The translations under genes were made by a program, and so were the position numbers. The notes under the pieces are model-generated. The model did no database searches and was not told where the DNA came from. It saw only the letters and a program-made list of their open reading frames with translations. DNA of 64,000 nucleotides. It comes from Hydrogenibacillus schlegelii. GTDB taxonomy: Bacteria > Bacillota > Bacilli > Thermicanales > DSM-22653. Each line of letters opens with the position of its first letter. Position 1 is the stretch's first letter. Below are positions 17,130-26,296 of the stretch, piece by piece. Location of the stretch: positions 84,129 through 148,128 of the forward strand of contig NZ_JXBB01000034.1 in assembly GCF_001653195.1 (NCBI RefSeq), in the 5' to 3' direction.

Positions 17130-18269
17130 ATGATGCTCGAAGCCCGAACGTCCGCCCGCCCGGAGGCGGCCCTCCGGCGCCGGGCCCCGGATTTTTTGTT
17201 TTTGTTTTTGACCGTGGCGCACTCTGTTTTCGGCCTCATCATGGTCGGAAGCGCCAGCCTTCCCCTCGCCGCCGCGGAATGGGGCGATCCGTTTTACTTC
17301 GTCCGGCGGCAGGCCCTCTGGCTCGCCGTCGCCCTGTTTACCCTTTTCCTCGCCGAAAACATTCGGCCGGCTCAGCTCAGAAAACTCACGCTGCCGCTTC
17401 TTTTCCTCGCCTGGGCCGGGTTGTTTACCGTCTACCTCCCCCACCTCGGCGTCGAGCTGAACGGCTCCCGGACGTGGATCCGCCTCGGCAGTCTGAGCGT
17501 CCAGCCGGGCGAGCTCGCCAAACCCGCCCTCGTCCTCTACCTCGCCCATCTTCTGAGCAAAAAAGGGTCCCAGGTGCGGACGTGGTCCCGGGGATTTTTG
17601 CCGCCCTTCGTCGTCGTCGGGGCGTTTGCCCTCCCGCTCATCGTGCAAAAAGACCTCGGAACCGCCCTCATCCTCGTCGGCACCGCCTTCCTCGTCCTGT
17701 TTGCCGGCGGCGCCCGGATCCGCCACCTGCTCGCCGTCGCCGCACTGAGCCTCCCGCCGCTTGTGCTGGCGATCGTCCTCTTTCCGTACCGGCTGAAACG
17801 AATCACCGGTTTTCTCGACCCGTGGCAGGATCCCGGCAGGAGCGGCTATCACCTCATCCAGTCCCTTTACGCCATCGCTCACGGCGGCCTCGCCGGCGTC
17901 GGACTCGGAGAAAGCGTGCAGAAGTTTTTTTATCTTCCGTTCCCGTACAACGATTTCATCTTCGCCGTTCTGGCCGAAGAGCTCGGCTTTCTCGGCTCCG
18001 GGGTTTTTCTCCTCGCCTACGCCACCTGGATCGGCCGCGGGTTCGTCCTCTCCCTCCGGCACCCGGACCCGTTCGCCAAGCTCCTTGGCGTCGGCGCCAT
18101 GAGCGCCATCGCGGTGCAGGCGCTCATGAACCTGGGGGGCGTGACCGGGCTTTTGCCGATCACCGGCGTGACCCTTCCCCTCATCTCCTACGGCGGCTCG
18201 TCCCTCGTCGTGACGCATCTTCTGACCGGCTGGGTCCTCGCCCTCTCCCGGGAGCTTCCCCGCCGCTAG
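17130..18269 (+). CDS. ftsW: FtsW/RodA/SpoVE-family peptidoglycan glycosyltransferase, probably FtsW
   Basis: About 379-aa SEDS protein with around ten membrane segments. Family motifs are NGSRTWIRLGSLSVQPGELAKPALVLYLAH, QKDLGTALILVGTAFLVLFAGG, DPGRSGYHLIQSLYAIAHGGLAGVGLGES, NDFIFAVLAEELGFLG and GLLPITGVTLPLISYGGSSL. SEDS proteins polymerise lipid II glycan strands with a partner PBP. Position near ylaN matches ylaO (ftsW) of B. subtilis rather than spoVE, which lies in the dcw cluster. AAGGAG precedes the ATG-ATG start at 17130. Confidence 0.85.
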   Translation: MMLEARTSARPEAALRRRAPDFLFLFLTVAHSVFGLIMVGSASLPLAAAEWGDPFYFVRRQALWLAVALFTLFLAENIRPAQLRKLTLPLLFLAWAGLFTVYLPHLGVELNGSRTWIRLGSLSVQPGELAKPALVLYLAHLLSKKGSQVRTWSRGFLPPFVVVGAFALPLIVQKDLGTALILVGTAFLVLFAGGARIRHLLAVAALSLPPLVLAIVLFPYRLKRITGFLDPWQDPGRSGYHLIQSLYAIAHGGLAGVGLGESVQKFFYLPFPYNDFIFAVLAEELGFLGSGVFLLAYATWIGRGFVLSLRHPDPFAKLLGVGAMSAIAVQALMNLGGVTGLLPITGVTLPLISYGGSSLVVTHLLTGWVLALSRELPRR

Positions 18270-18410
18270 CGGCCTCGCAAGCGGCCGGGCCGATCCCTCA
18301 AAAGCGGCCGGGCCCACCGGCGACGGTTTCATCCGGCGGCCCCCTCGCCGGACGACAGCACCGCATCGAACGTCCGGAGAAGACGGCGCCCGCCGCCGCG
18401 GCGAGCGTAC

Positions 18411-20084
18411 ATGTTTTTCCTCCCGCGGCAAACACTAACGGCCGGCGAGGTGTTGGCCGTGTGGCGGAAAAACCCCCTGGTCACCCATCGGGACGAACTG
18501 AAGCGGCGCACAGAAGCGAAAAAAAAGACCCAGCCCCAAACGCCGATCCCCCGGCGGCTCGCCCCGGCGATCCGGCGGCTGGAGGCGACGTTTCATTTTC
18601 AGGCAAACGACGACTTCCGCCGCCGGGAGCTCGTCTACGGCCGGCGGGCGGCGGCCCTCTTTTATTTTCGCGGCATCGCCGACGAAGACCAAATCGAACG
18701 GGCCATCATCCGGCCGATCAGCCTAATAAAAGACGGCGGCCGCACCCACGATCCGCTCCGGGATCAGCGACTCACCGCCCTCGACATCGTCGTCCTCGAA
18801 ACGATGGAAGCGGTGGAAAACGCCCTCGTCGACGGCCATCCGGTCCTCCTCATCGACCGGCTCCGGCGGGCGTATGCGTTCAACCTCGACGACTACCCCG
18901 TCCGAAATATCGATAAGCCGACGAACGAAAACGTCCTCAAAGGCCCTCAAGAAGGCTTCACCGAGCGCCTCGAGACGAACATCGCCCTCCTCCGGCGCTA
19001 CGTCCGCTCGCCGGACCTCATCGTCCGTCGGCGGGAGATCGGCCAGAAAAACCGCACCGGCATCGTCGTCGCCTACATCCAGTCCCTCGCCAACCCCCAC
19101 CTCGTCGCCGACATCGAAAGCCGCCTCGACGCCATCGAGGCCCTCGAATACGACTGGGTGAAAAGCGTCGAGCAACTGATCGAAGAGCGGCCGTATTCGC
19201 TCCTTCCGTCGATGCTGACGACGGAACGGCCAGACCGGGCGATGGCGCACCTCATGGAGGGCCACGTCGTCATCCTCCAGGACAACCTGCCGTACGCCTT
19301 CATCGCACCGGCGACGTACTGGAACGTCTTTCACGCCTCGGAAGACCACTACCAGCGGCTCCCCTACGCCTGGTTCATCCGCTCGATCCGGACCATCGCC
19401 TTTTTCCTCACCCTCCTCACGCCGGGGCTTTACATCGCGGCGACGAACTACCATGTGGAGATGATCCCGCTCGACCTTCTCATGTCGATCAGCGGCTCCC
19501 GGGAGGTCGTCCCCTTCCCGGCGGTGCTGGAAGTGTTCCTGATGGAACTCAGCTTCGAGCTCATCCGGGAGGCGAGCGTCCGCATCCCGTCCCAGATCGG
19601 CCCGACGATCGGCATCGTCGGCGCCCTCATCCTCGGCCAGGCGGCGGTGCAGGCCGGCCTCGTGAGCCCGATTCTCGTCATCGTCGTCGCCATCACCGGC
19701 CTTGCCTCCTTCACCCAGCCGGACCTTTCTCTCAACCTCGCCCTCCGCATCGGGCGCTTTGCCTTTCTCGTCGCCAGCGCCCTCCTCGGGTTCCTCGGCC
19801 TCTCCCTGCTTCTGGCCGTCACCCTCGCCTACGCCGTCTCCTTCAAGTCGTTCGGCGTCGGTTACTACGCCCCCTGGGCGCCGTACACGCCGTCGTCGCA
19901 GGACGTCTTCCTCCGGCGGCCGGCCCCGGAGGAAACGACGCTGCCGCAGGCGCTTCTCCTCCGGACGAAGACCCGCCTCGACGCGAGCGGCTTTTTCGCC
20001 CTCTTCGGGCGCCTGAGTCGGCGCCGGGCGGAAAAGCGGACACAGGCGGAGGGGGCCGGCCGATCCGGGAGGGTCGGGCGATGA
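18411..20084 (+). CDS. Spore germination receptor A subunit (GerA family), operon 2
   Basis: 557-aa A subunit, longer and closer to the textbook family than that of operon 1. The soluble N-terminal domain carries DFRRRELVYGRRAAALFYFRGIAD and the conserved LETNIALLRRYVRSPDLIVR. The membrane half has LTLLTPGLYIAATNYH, LLMSISGSREVVPFPAVLEVFLMELSFELIREASVRIP and GIVGALILGQAAVQAGLVSP. The Arg/Lys-rich tail is typical. The ATG at 18411 has a poor ribosome binding site; a GTG near 18459 is a possible later start. The 3' end overlaps gerB by ATGA. Confidence 0.92.
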   Translation: MFFLPRQTLTAGEVLAVWRKNPLVTHRDELKRRTEAKKKTQPQTPIPRRLAPAIRRLEATFHFQANDDFRRRELVYGRRAAALFYFRGIADEDQIERAIIRPISLIKDGGRTHDPLRDQRLTALDIVVLETMEAVENALVDGHPVLLIDRLRRAYAFNLDDYPVRNIDKPTNENVLKGPQEGFTERLETNIALLRRYVRSPDLIVRRREIGQKNRTGIVVAYIQSLANPHLVADIESRLDAIEALEYDWVKSVEQLIEERPYSLLPSMLTTERPDRAMAHLMEGHVVILQDNLPYAFIAPATYWNVFHASEDHYQRLPYAWFIRSIRTIAFFLTLLTPGLYIAATNYHVEMIPLDLLMSISGSREVVPFPAVLEVFLMELSFELIREASVRIPSQIGPTIGIVGALILGQAAVQAGLVSPILVIVVAITGLASFTQPDLSLNLALRIGRFAFLVASALLGFLGLSLLLAVTLAYAVSFKSFGVGYYAPWAPYTPSSQDVFLRRPAPEETTLPQALLLRTKTRLDASGFFALFGRLSRRRAEKRTQAEGAGRSGRVGR

Positions 20085-21232
20085 AGCCGGGCCTCTCCGA
20101 AGCGGCGCTCCACCGGCCGAACCCGTCCAGCAACGAACAGATCGGCCTCCGGGAGCTTTTGGCGATGAGTTTTTTTCTTCTCGGCCTCAAGGGGACGGAT
20201 ACGACGCCGGAGTTTTGGATCACCTTCGGCGGGAACGCCGCCTGGATGAGCGCTCTCGCCGGCTTCGCCTACGTCCTCCCGTTTCTCTGGCTCACCGCCC
20301 GGCTCCTTTCCGCCGCCGGCGATCGGGGGATCTGGGCCCTCGCCGAAGACGTCCTTGGGGGCGGCGGGGTCCGCCTCGTCTTCGGGCTTTGGCTGATCCT
20401 CTTTCTCTTGGCGACGGTGCTCAATGTCCGGGCGTATGCGCTGCTTCTCGAGGTGATGTTTTTCTCCAAAACGCCGGGCGTCTTTCTCTACGGCCTTTTC
20501 CTCATCGTCGCCGGCTATGTCGCGGCGAAGGGAATCGAGACGGTCGGTCGGCTCGCGTCGCTCCTTCTCCCGTACGCCCTGCTCGGCTACGTCGCTTTGT
20601 TCGTCGGCATCTTCGACGTCCTCGACTACCGGGAGATCTATCCCCTGCTCGGCACCGGGGAAAAAGCGTTCACCGGCCCCCTCACCCACCTCGCCCTCTA
20701 CGTCGACCTCCTCTACCTCGCCCTTGTCGCCGACCGTTACGTCGGCGGCGCCCGAACGTATTGGCGGGGGGTGGTCCTGGGCGGCGGCCTCGGCGCCCTG
20801 TCGATCGCGGCGCTTCTTTTCGTCTACATCGCCGCCTTCGGCTATCCGGCGGTGAACGGCCTGGTGTATCCCTTCCAGCAGCTCACGCGCTTGGCCCACT
20901 TCGGCTGGTACATCAACCACGTCGAGGCCATCTTTCTTGCCATCTGGGCGATTGCCGCCGTCGTCCACTTTGCCATCTATCTGTACTTCGATCTCTGGCT
21001 CCTTCAGGTCCTCCTCGGCGCCGGCGCCTTTCAGCGCCTGACGATCCCCCTCATCGGCCTCCTTTTTGTCGCCGGGCTGTACCCGTACCGATCGTTTACC
21101 AGCCAGTACGCCTACCGGGACGCAAAGCTCATTCTCCTCACCGCGGTCGTCTTTCCGTCCCTGATCCTGATCGGCGTCCTTTATTACCGGAAAGCCCGCC
21201 GGGGGAGCGGAAGGGGACGGCGCCGTGTGTAA
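20081..21232 (+). CDS. Spore germination receptor B subunit (GerB), operon 2
   Basis: 383-aa APC-superfamily membrane protein with about ten helices. The N-terminus (SSNEQIGLRELLAMSFFLLGLKGTDTTP) resembles the family pattern in which the first helix begins near I-x-x-x-Q/E-L. Later helices include LVYPFQQLTRLAHFGWYINHVEAIFLAIWAIA. The start overlaps the gerA stop by four bases. Confidence 0.9.
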   Translation: MKPGLSEAALHRPNPSSNEQIGLRELLAMSFFLLGLKGTDTTPEFWITFGGNAAWMSALAGFAYVLPFLWLTARLLSAAGDRGIWALAEDVLGGGGVRLVFGLWLILFLLATVLNVRAYALLLEVMFFSKTPGVFLYGLFLIVAGYVAAKGIETVGRLASLLLPYALLGYVALFVGIFDVLDYREIYPLLGTGEKAFTGPLTHLALYVDLLYLALVADRYVGGARTYWRGVVLGGGLGALSIAALLFVYIAAFGYPAVNGLVYPFQQLTRLAHFGWYINHVEAIFLAIWAIAAVVHFAIYLYFDLWLLQVLLGAGAFQRLTIPLIGLLFVAGLYPYRSFTSQYAYRDAKLILLTAVVFPSLILIGVLYYRKARRGSGRGRRRV

Positions 21233-22703
21233 CGGGAAAGACCGCATTTTTGAGGCCGCCCGGGAGGATGCCGAATCGCCGGGGGTGGGCGGCGCCGGAC
21301 GCCACAGGAAGGACCGGGGCGGCGGGGAGGACGGAGGCGGCCGAGGCGCCGGGCGGTGCCGGAAGGGGCGAAGCGCCGCGGCGGGCGAAGGGGGCCGGAC
21401 GGGCGGTCCGGAGCGCCGGTCCGTCGGAAGGCGCCTGGTCCAGGGGCTGGGCGCAGCACTGCTCGCGCTTTTTCTCGGCGGCTGCTGGGATAAGGTCGAG
21501 CTCGAAGACATCGCCTTCGTCACCGCGATCGGCTTCGACCGGGGCGAGCGGCCGGGGCTTCTCGACGTGACCCTTCAGATCGTGAACACCCAGAAGGCGA
21601 CCATCACCCTCGGCACCGCCGCCGAAGGGGAGCCCCGGATGACGAACATCACGCTCAAAAACACGACGCCCCTCATGACAAAAGACCTCGCCAACGCCGT
21701 CATCACCCGCCGCATCAACATCTCCCAGACGCAGGCCTTCCTCATCAGCGAAGACCTCGCCCGGAACGTTGATCTGTATTCCGTCCTCGCGATGACGATC
21801 CGGGATCCGGAAATGCGCCGGGAAACGCCGGTCATCATCACCCGGGAGCGGGCGGAAGACTTTATCCGGAAGAACGTCCCCCGCTTCGAGACGCTCATCT
21901 ATGAGTTTTACCGCTACAAGCTAAACCGCTGGAAGGATACCGGCATCGTGCCCCTCTCCAGCATGAACGACTACCTCCGGGCTCACGCCGCCGGTCAGCC
22001 GTATCTCTTCGTCTACGCCTCCGCCCGGCGAACACTGCCGGGGGAAAAAGGCCGCATGGACGACACGACCGCCGGCAAAGCCGAGATCAAAGGCGGCGAT
22101 CCGGTGGAGATGATCGGTTCGGCGATCGTCTACCGCGGGAAGATGATCGGCGCCCTGACCGGCGAAGAGACGCGGCTTGCCCTCCTTCTCGCCCACAAGC
22201 TCCGAGTGGCTTCGTATTACATGAGCTTTCGCGATCCCGTCAAACCGATCTTTCAGGTCAGCACCCGGATCAAAAACGAGACGCCGCCCCTCATCCGGAT
22301 CGACCTTTCCCGGGATCCGATGGTGATCACCGTCGACGTCCCGTTTTACGTCGAGGTCCTCTCCATCCCGAGCAAGGTCGACTACGTCACCGACCGGTCG
22401 CTGCAAAAAAAATTAATTCAATCCATCCTTGAGCAGATGGACGAAAAGACCGCGCGACTCCTCCACAAGGCGCAGAAGGAATGGCGGGTCGACCTGTTCG
22501 ACTGGGCCCGTTACGCCCGGCAGAAATTCTGGACGTGGGACGCCTGGGAGCGGTTCGACTTCGCCGATCGCTTTCCCGACGCCCGGGTTCGGGTCCGCTA
22601 CCGGATCGAGATGATCGACTTCGGCAAACAGTTTAATCCGGACGAAAGAAGCCGGCCGCTTGAGGATTTGTTGGGCCGGCGTACGATCCGGCCGCCCGGA
22701 TGA
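21225..22703 (+). CDS. Spore germination receptor C subunit lipoprotein (GerC), operon 2
   Basis: 492 aa with a clear lipobox (LALFLGGCWDKVELED) and the GerC patterns CWDKVELEDIAFVTAIGFDRG, TNITLKNTTPLMTKDLANAVITRRINISQTQ and GSAIVYRGKMIGALTGEE. An unusual 65-residue Gly/Arg-rich stretch precedes the hydrophobic core of the signal, so the true start may be internal. The GTG at 21225 follows AAGGGGA and overlaps the gerB stop. Confidence 0.9.
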   Translation: MCNGKDRIFEAAREDAESPGVGGAGRHRKDRGGGEDGGGRGAGRCRKGRSAAAGEGGRTGGPERRSVGRRLVQGLGAALLALFLGGCWDKVELEDIAFVTAIGFDRGERPGLLDVTLQIVNTQKATITLGTAAEGEPRMTNITLKNTTPLMTKDLANAVITRRINISQTQAFLISEDLARNVDLYSVLAMTIRDPEMRRETPVIITRERAEDFIRKNVPRFETLIYEFYRYKLNRWKDTGIVPLSSMNDYLRAHAAGQPYLFVYASARRTLPGEKGRMDDTTAGKAEIKGGDPVEMIGSAIVYRGKMIGALTGEETRLALLLAHKLRVASYYMSFRDPVKPIFQVSTRIKNETPPLIRIDLSRDPMVITVDVPFYVEVLSIPSKVDYVTDRSLQKKLIQSILEQMDEKTARLLHKAQKEWRVDLFDWARYARQKFWTWDAWERFDFADRFPDARVRVRYRIEMIDFGKQFNPDERSRPLEDLLGRRTIRPPG

Positions 22704-22795
22704 CGTGGCGGAACCCGCCCCTCCCGACCGGGCGGATCGTTCCCCCGTTTCGGCCCGCCGGAACGCGGGGCAAAAGCGGAAAGGAGGGATGGGCC

Positions 22796-22960
22796 GTGGA
22801 TCTGATGACGCTTCTTTTCGCCACCGCCGCCGGCCTCTACAGCCTCAAGGCGGCCCGGGACGAGTGGTGGGAAGGGCACCGGGCAAGCGGCGTCTTTCTC
22901 GCCGTCCTCGGGCCGGTGCTTCCGATCGCCGCCTGGTGGATCATGCGCCTCGGGACTTAG
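22796..22960 (+). CDS. Small two-helix membrane protein, possible germination receptor D subunit
   Basis: 54-aa protein with two hydrophobic segments (MTLLFATAAGLYSLKA and GVFLAVLGPVLPIAAWWIM). GTG 22796 is preceded by AAAGGAGG at 8 bases, one of the best ribosome binding sites in the window. It follows gerC by 92 bases on the same strand. Some Bacillus gerABC-type operons carry a fourth gene (for example gerKD) for a small two-helix protein that modulates germination. The size, topology and position match; sequence alone does not prove it. Confidence 0.65.
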   Translation: MDLMTLLFATAAGLYSLKAARDEWWEGHRASGVFLAVLGPVLPIAAWWIMRLGT

Positions 22961-23047
22961 CCTCGCTTCTCCGCCTCGTCGGCGAGCCTTTCGTCCTCGG
23001 CGCGCTACGGTTCTCGGCGCTCTTTTCCGGATTCGGCGCCGGCGTGT

Positions 23048-23086
23048 CCGAACAAAAAAGCCGCTCAGCCGGATCCCAGCCGGGCT
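23048..23086 (-). terminator. Probable terminator after ylaN
   Basis: On the minus strand, after the ylaN stop, AGCCCGGCT can pair with AGCGGCT with small bulges, followed by TTTTTT. The stem is imperfect. Confidence 0.45.
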
Positions 23087-23367
23087 TCCGACGAGCGGCG
23101 CTCGTGGGCGTTGTACAGTTCGGTGAGCTCTTTTTCCAGATGATCGAGAATCTGTCGCCCCTGTTCCTTCGAGATCAGACCCAGACGGACGGCAAAGTTG
23201 ATTTCCCGCGAGAGGCCGAACATCTGCGTATCGAGCACTTCTTCGTACAGGGGGCAGTGCGGCATCGTTAAATTGTCGAGCTGGACGCGGATCAGCCGTT
23301 CGATCTGCTCCGCGTCGCTCAAGATGAGCTGAAGCGCCCGTGCCGCCAGGTCTTCCGGTGCCCGCAT
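23065..23367 (-). CDS. ylaN: YlaN (UPF0358 family) iron-homeostasis protein
   Basis: About 100 aa. The core [20 protein letters not shown] followed by [14 protein letters not shown] is almost identical to B. subtilis YlaN as I recall it. YlaN is a small cytoplasmic protein needed under iron limitation and reported to act on Fur; here this is family knowledge only. ATG 23367 is preferred because GGGGGGAA lies 6-7 bases upstream. An in-frame ATG at 23403 has no ribosome binding site. Neighbouring ftsW (ylaO) supports the assignment. Confidence 0.92.
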   Translation of the reverse strand: MRAPEDLAARALQLILSDAEQIERLIRVQLDNLTMPHCPLYEEVLDTQMFGLSREINFAVRLGLISKEQGRQILDHLEKELTELYNAHERRSSEARLGSG

Positions 23368-23407
23368 CCGACGTTCCCCCCAAGCCAACGGCGTCTGATT
23401 CATGATA

Positions 23408-25339
23408 TCACATTCCGGACCCAGAAAAAAGGCTTTCCACGGCCCGGATCAAGGGAACGTCCTCCCAGCCCTTCCGGACGGCAAAGGCGCCGCCGGTCGC
23501 GCCCTTCACCGCTGCCGGCACCCCGGCGACGAGCCGCCGGAGCGCCGCCTCGGAAAAACCGCCGAAATAGGCGTCGATCGCCCCCGCCCGAAGGGCCGCC
23601 GGCGCCGCCCCGGGCGGGACGTCGACGAAGACGAGCCGGGTCCCGGACCGGCGGGCCGCCTCCGTCCACCGCTCGACCTCGCGGCCGAAGAGCCGGTCGC
23701 CCCGCCGCTCGACCGCCGGCGGAGCATAGGCGTCGACGCCGACGACGACGGCCTCGCCGACCGGCACCTCCGTCCAACCCGCCCGCTGAGCCGCCTGCGC
23801 CGCCCGGGCCGCCAGCCGATCCGGCGCTCGCTCCTCCCCGGCCGCCGGCCGACCGCCCGCCTCCGGCCGGTCGACCGCGGGCGCTTCGCCCGGTCCCGAC
23901 GGACCGGCCGCCTGAGCATCGCCCGGCACCGCGGGCCCGGAACCGGCGGCTTCGGCAAACGGCGCCGGAAGCGACTCCGCCTCGAGATCGTCGAGGCGCC
24001 ACACCCCGCCGGAAAAAACGAGCGTCACCCGTTCCCCCCGAAGCGCTCCGCCGGACCGACCGTCCGGACGGAGGCGATCGGCCGGAGCGCCTGCTCCATC
24101 GGCGGAGTCGACCGCGCCGGATGACCTGCCGTCCGGACCGGCCGTTTCGCCCGGAACGGCGTCGGCCGGAGCGCCCGGCCGGACGTCCGGTGGCTCCGGC
24201 ATCCACCACACCGGCGCCGCCGCGTACTCCAGCACCGCCCTAAGCCGCACCATCAGTCCCCCCTCCGGCACCTCGTCCACCGCGATCGAGGCTGGATCGA
24301 CCCATGCCCGGTGCAGCCGCCCGCCGTAGACCGCTCCGGCCGCCCGCACCTCGCCGAGGCGCTCGGCGAGGGCCGCCCCGAACGCCGGCGTCCACGCCGC
24401 CCCGTCCCCCGAATCGCCGGCCGTCCCTTCTCCCCGGAGCGCTTCCTCCAGCGCCCGGTACCGGCGGCCGAGCGTTTCGAAGACCTTCGCCCGAAACGCC
24501 TCGCCGAAGCGGTCGAGATGAAGCGTCGCTTCCCCCGGCGCCCGGACCGTCGCCGACGCCTCGGACGTTCCCCACGGATCCCGCCGGACGAGCCGCACCG
24601 CATGCTCCCCCGCCGGAAGCGGTCCGAGGATCGCGCCGGGGACGACGGTCCCCGCCCCCCGGCCGTCGATCCACGCCTCCGCCGCCGGCGCATCGAACGT
24701 CAGCCGGAGCGCCGCCGGCGCTTCCGCCTGAAGGACGGCGGTCGCCCCGCCGAGCTCCCACGCCGCCGCCCCGGCGATCGACCGCGCCATCCGCCACGCG
24801 CCGAGCGGCCCCCGGAGTTCGACCTCCAGCCGGCCGGGGACGGCCGGCACCGGGCCGACCGTTCCATCCGGCTCGAGGGAAAGCGGCATCCGGACGCCGC
24901 CGGCGTTGTAGCGGGCCTCAGCCGTCCACCCTTCCGCGGCTCCGATGAGCGAAAGGACCGGCTGAAGCGCCGGCACCCGGACCGCCCCTGCCGGCCAAGC
25001 GATCGTCGGTGCCGGGTGAACGATCCCCCGCCACCCGACCGCCGGACGAAACACCGCCCCGCCTTCCCGGGCCGCCCACCGGATGCCGTCGATGGCCGCC
25101 GCCCGGAAAGAGGCATCCTCCCGCAGCGCCGCCCGCAGCGCCGACCGAAGGGCTTCCCCGTCCAGACCGACCGGAAAAGCGATCGCCGGCATCGCTTTCC
25201 CGCCGACCGCCGCCGCGACCCACCCCTCGGCCGTTCGAAGCGGCGACGCCAGCACCGTCCGCAGAGAAAAGCCGACCCAAGCCATGAGGGCGAAAGCGGC
25301 CAGCCAAAAGGCGCCGATGGGGCGGACGATTCGACTCAC
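23408..25339 (-). CDS. TcaA-like membrane protein fused to a truncated solute-binding domain
   Basis: About 643 aa. One N-terminal membrane helix ([20 protein letters not shown]) precedes an extracellular region with short repeated beta-type domains, including [17 protein letters not shown], which recalls the TcaA/YvbJ family. A linker rich in Ala/Pro/Gly/Asp follows (residues about 410-530). The last 120 residues look like the first lobe of an amino-acid-type solute-binding protein: [52 protein letters not shown]. No zinc ribbon is present. The GTG start at 25339 overlaps the stop of the small upstream gene (GTGA), so they are likely coupled. Function is unknown; a sensor of extracytoplasmic ligand is an inference. 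Confidence 0.55.
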   Translation of the reverse strand: MSRIVRPIGAFWLAAFALMAWVGFSLRTVLASPLRTAEGWVAAAVGGKAMPAIAFPVGLDGEALRSALRAALREDASFRAAAIDGIRWAAREGGAVFRPAVGWRGIVHPAPTIAWPAGAVRVPALQPVLSLIGAAEGWTAEARYNAGGVRMPLSLEPDGTVGPVPAVPGRLEVELRGPLGAWRMARSIAGAAAWELGGATAVLQAEAPAALRLTFDAPAAEAWIDGRGAGTVVPGAILGPLPAGEHAVRLVRRDPWGTSEASATVRAPGEATLHLDRFGEAFRAKVFETLGRRYRALEEALRGEGTAGDSGDGAAWTPAFGAALAERLGEVRAAGAVYGGRLHRAWVDPASIAVDEVPEGGLMVRLRAVLEYAAAPVWWMPEPPDVRPGAPADAVPGETAGPDGRSSGAVDSADGAGAPADRLRPDGRSGGALRGERVTLVFSGGVWRLDDLEAESLPAPFAEAAGSGPAVPGDAQAAGPSGPGEAPAVDRPEAGGRPAAGEERAPDRLAARAAQAAQRAGWTEVPVGEAVVVGVDAYAPPAVERRGDRLFGREVERWTEAARRSGTRLVFVDVPPGAAPAALRAGAIDAYFGGFSEAALRRLVAGVPAAVKGATGGAFAVRKGWEDVPLIRAVESLFSGSGM

Positions 25340-25464
25340 CGCTTTTCGCCGCCGGGAAGGCGCCACCAGGCGAAGGCCGCGAGCCCGAGGGCGGGCCAAA
25401 ACAGCGCCGGCCGGCCCCAAGCCCACACGGCGACGAAGAGCGCCCACAAAAAAAGCGCCCGCAC
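25336..25464 (-). CDS. Small membrane protein, 42 aa
   Basis: Begins MRALFLWALFVAVWAWGR and contains a second hydrophobic segment (ALFWPALGLAAFAWWRL) before GGEKR. GTG 25464 is preceded by GGGAGGGAG at good spacing. The stop overlaps the start of the downstream TcaA-like gene, which supports it being real and co-translated. No family recognised. Confidence 0.6.
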   Translation of the reverse strand: MRALFLWALFVAVWAWGRPALFWPALGLAAFAWWRLPGGEKR

Positions 25465-25626
25465 GGCCGTCTCCCTCCCGTCTTTTTTGCCAAACCGTTT
25501 TTCATCATATCCGTCCGCCGGCCGACATATGATCGGCCTAGTCACACGGCCGACGCCCTCTGGCCGACGATCGTTCGGCCGGACCACAGGCCGGAAGCGG
25601 CCGGCCGCGGGAGGAGGGCCGATGCG

Positions 25627-25833
25627 GTGTCCGGCGCCGACTGGAGCATCCTCATTCTCATCTTCGTCCTGGCGATTCTCGTCGCCGTCCTCGACACGAT
25701 CCTCGCCGCCCTCCACAAGGACGCTTACATCCCGTGGGTCAACGCCCTCGGCCTGATCGTCGTCATCGGCCTGGCGCTCGAGCGGCTCTCCCGGCTGATC
25801 GAAACGCTCCGGCAGTTTTTGCTCCGGTTTTAA
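25627..25833 (+). CDS. Orphan SpoIIIAC/SpoIIIAD-family-like membrane protein
   Basis: 68 aa with two membrane segments, exactly the length of SpoIIIAC. The pattern VAVLDTILAALHKDAYIPWVNALGLIVV then LIETLRQFLLRF parallels B. subtilis SpoIIIAC (helix, K-K-E-Y-A-Q-W-V, second helix, amphipathic tail). SpoIIIAC belongs to the spoIIIA channel operon, but here the gene stands alone between the TcaA-like pair and a hypothetical gene. The GTG start follows GGAGGAGGG at 8-10 bases. It could be a paralogue or an unrelated small protein of similar build. Confidence 0.5.
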   Translation: MSGADWSILILIFVLAILVAVLDTILAALHKDAYIPWVNALGLIVVIGLALERLSRLIETLRQFLLRF

Positions 25834-25842
25834 CTTCAAGCC

Positions 25843-25868
25843 CAAAAAAAGCCGCCCTCGGGCGGCTC
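25843..25868 (-). terminator. Terminator after the 95-aa protein gene
   Basis: On the minus strand AGCCGCCC and GGGCGGCT form an 8-bp stem with a 2-base loop followed by TTTTTTT. It also lies just after the convergent 68-aa gene. Confidence 0.85.
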
Positions 25869-25943
25869 GGCCGTCTTCCTCCGGATCGCGATCCGATCGC
25901 GGCGCCGCTCGGCGCCGATACCGCCGGGGCGCGGCCCGCCGGC

Positions 25944-26231
25944 TTACGCGTAGCGATCTTCGATCAGATCGGCGATCTCAAACCAGTAGTCTTCCAGGTT
26001 CTTGCTGAAGAAATAGTCCGTCCCGCCCGCGTGAAAGTGGATCACGGACTGGGACTGCTTCAAAAGCTCGACCCGCTCGGCGATCGTGAAGCGATGTCCC
26101 GTCTCGGCTTCCGCATCGACCCACACGTCCCGGTAATCCTCGTCGTAGAAGTGCTCCGTCCCGGCGGCGACGTTCGCTTCGTAGAACGGTTTCTGTACCG
26201 TCTTGGCGATGGTCAGGCGGGCGCGCTTCAT
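25944..26231 (-). CDS. Conserved-looking hypothetical protein, 95 aa
   Basis: Soluble acidic protein without recognised family. Aromatic- and acid-rich: HFYDEDYRDVWVDAEAETGHRF, HFHAGGTDYFFSKNLEDYWFEIADLIEDRY. The ATG at 26231 follows GGGGTGATGGGAG. It precedes a strong terminator and follows argS on the same strand, so it may share the argS transcript or have its own promoter in the 65-base AT-rich gap. Confidence 0.7.
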   Translation of the reverse strand: MKRARLTIAKTVQKPFYEANVAAGTEHFYDEDYRDVWVDAEAETGHRFTIAERVELLKQSQSVIHFHAGGTDYFFSKNLEDYWFEIADLIEDRYA

Positions 26232-26296
26232 CTCCCATCACCCCGTTCGCTGCAATTAAGCTTATCAAAGCAGAAAAGCGGGAAAAAGTCAAGAGG

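Noticed and set aside
16985..18431. Minus-strand frames opposite ftsW
   Set aside because: Hydrophilic low-complexity translation against a plus-strand gene with complete SEDS motifs.
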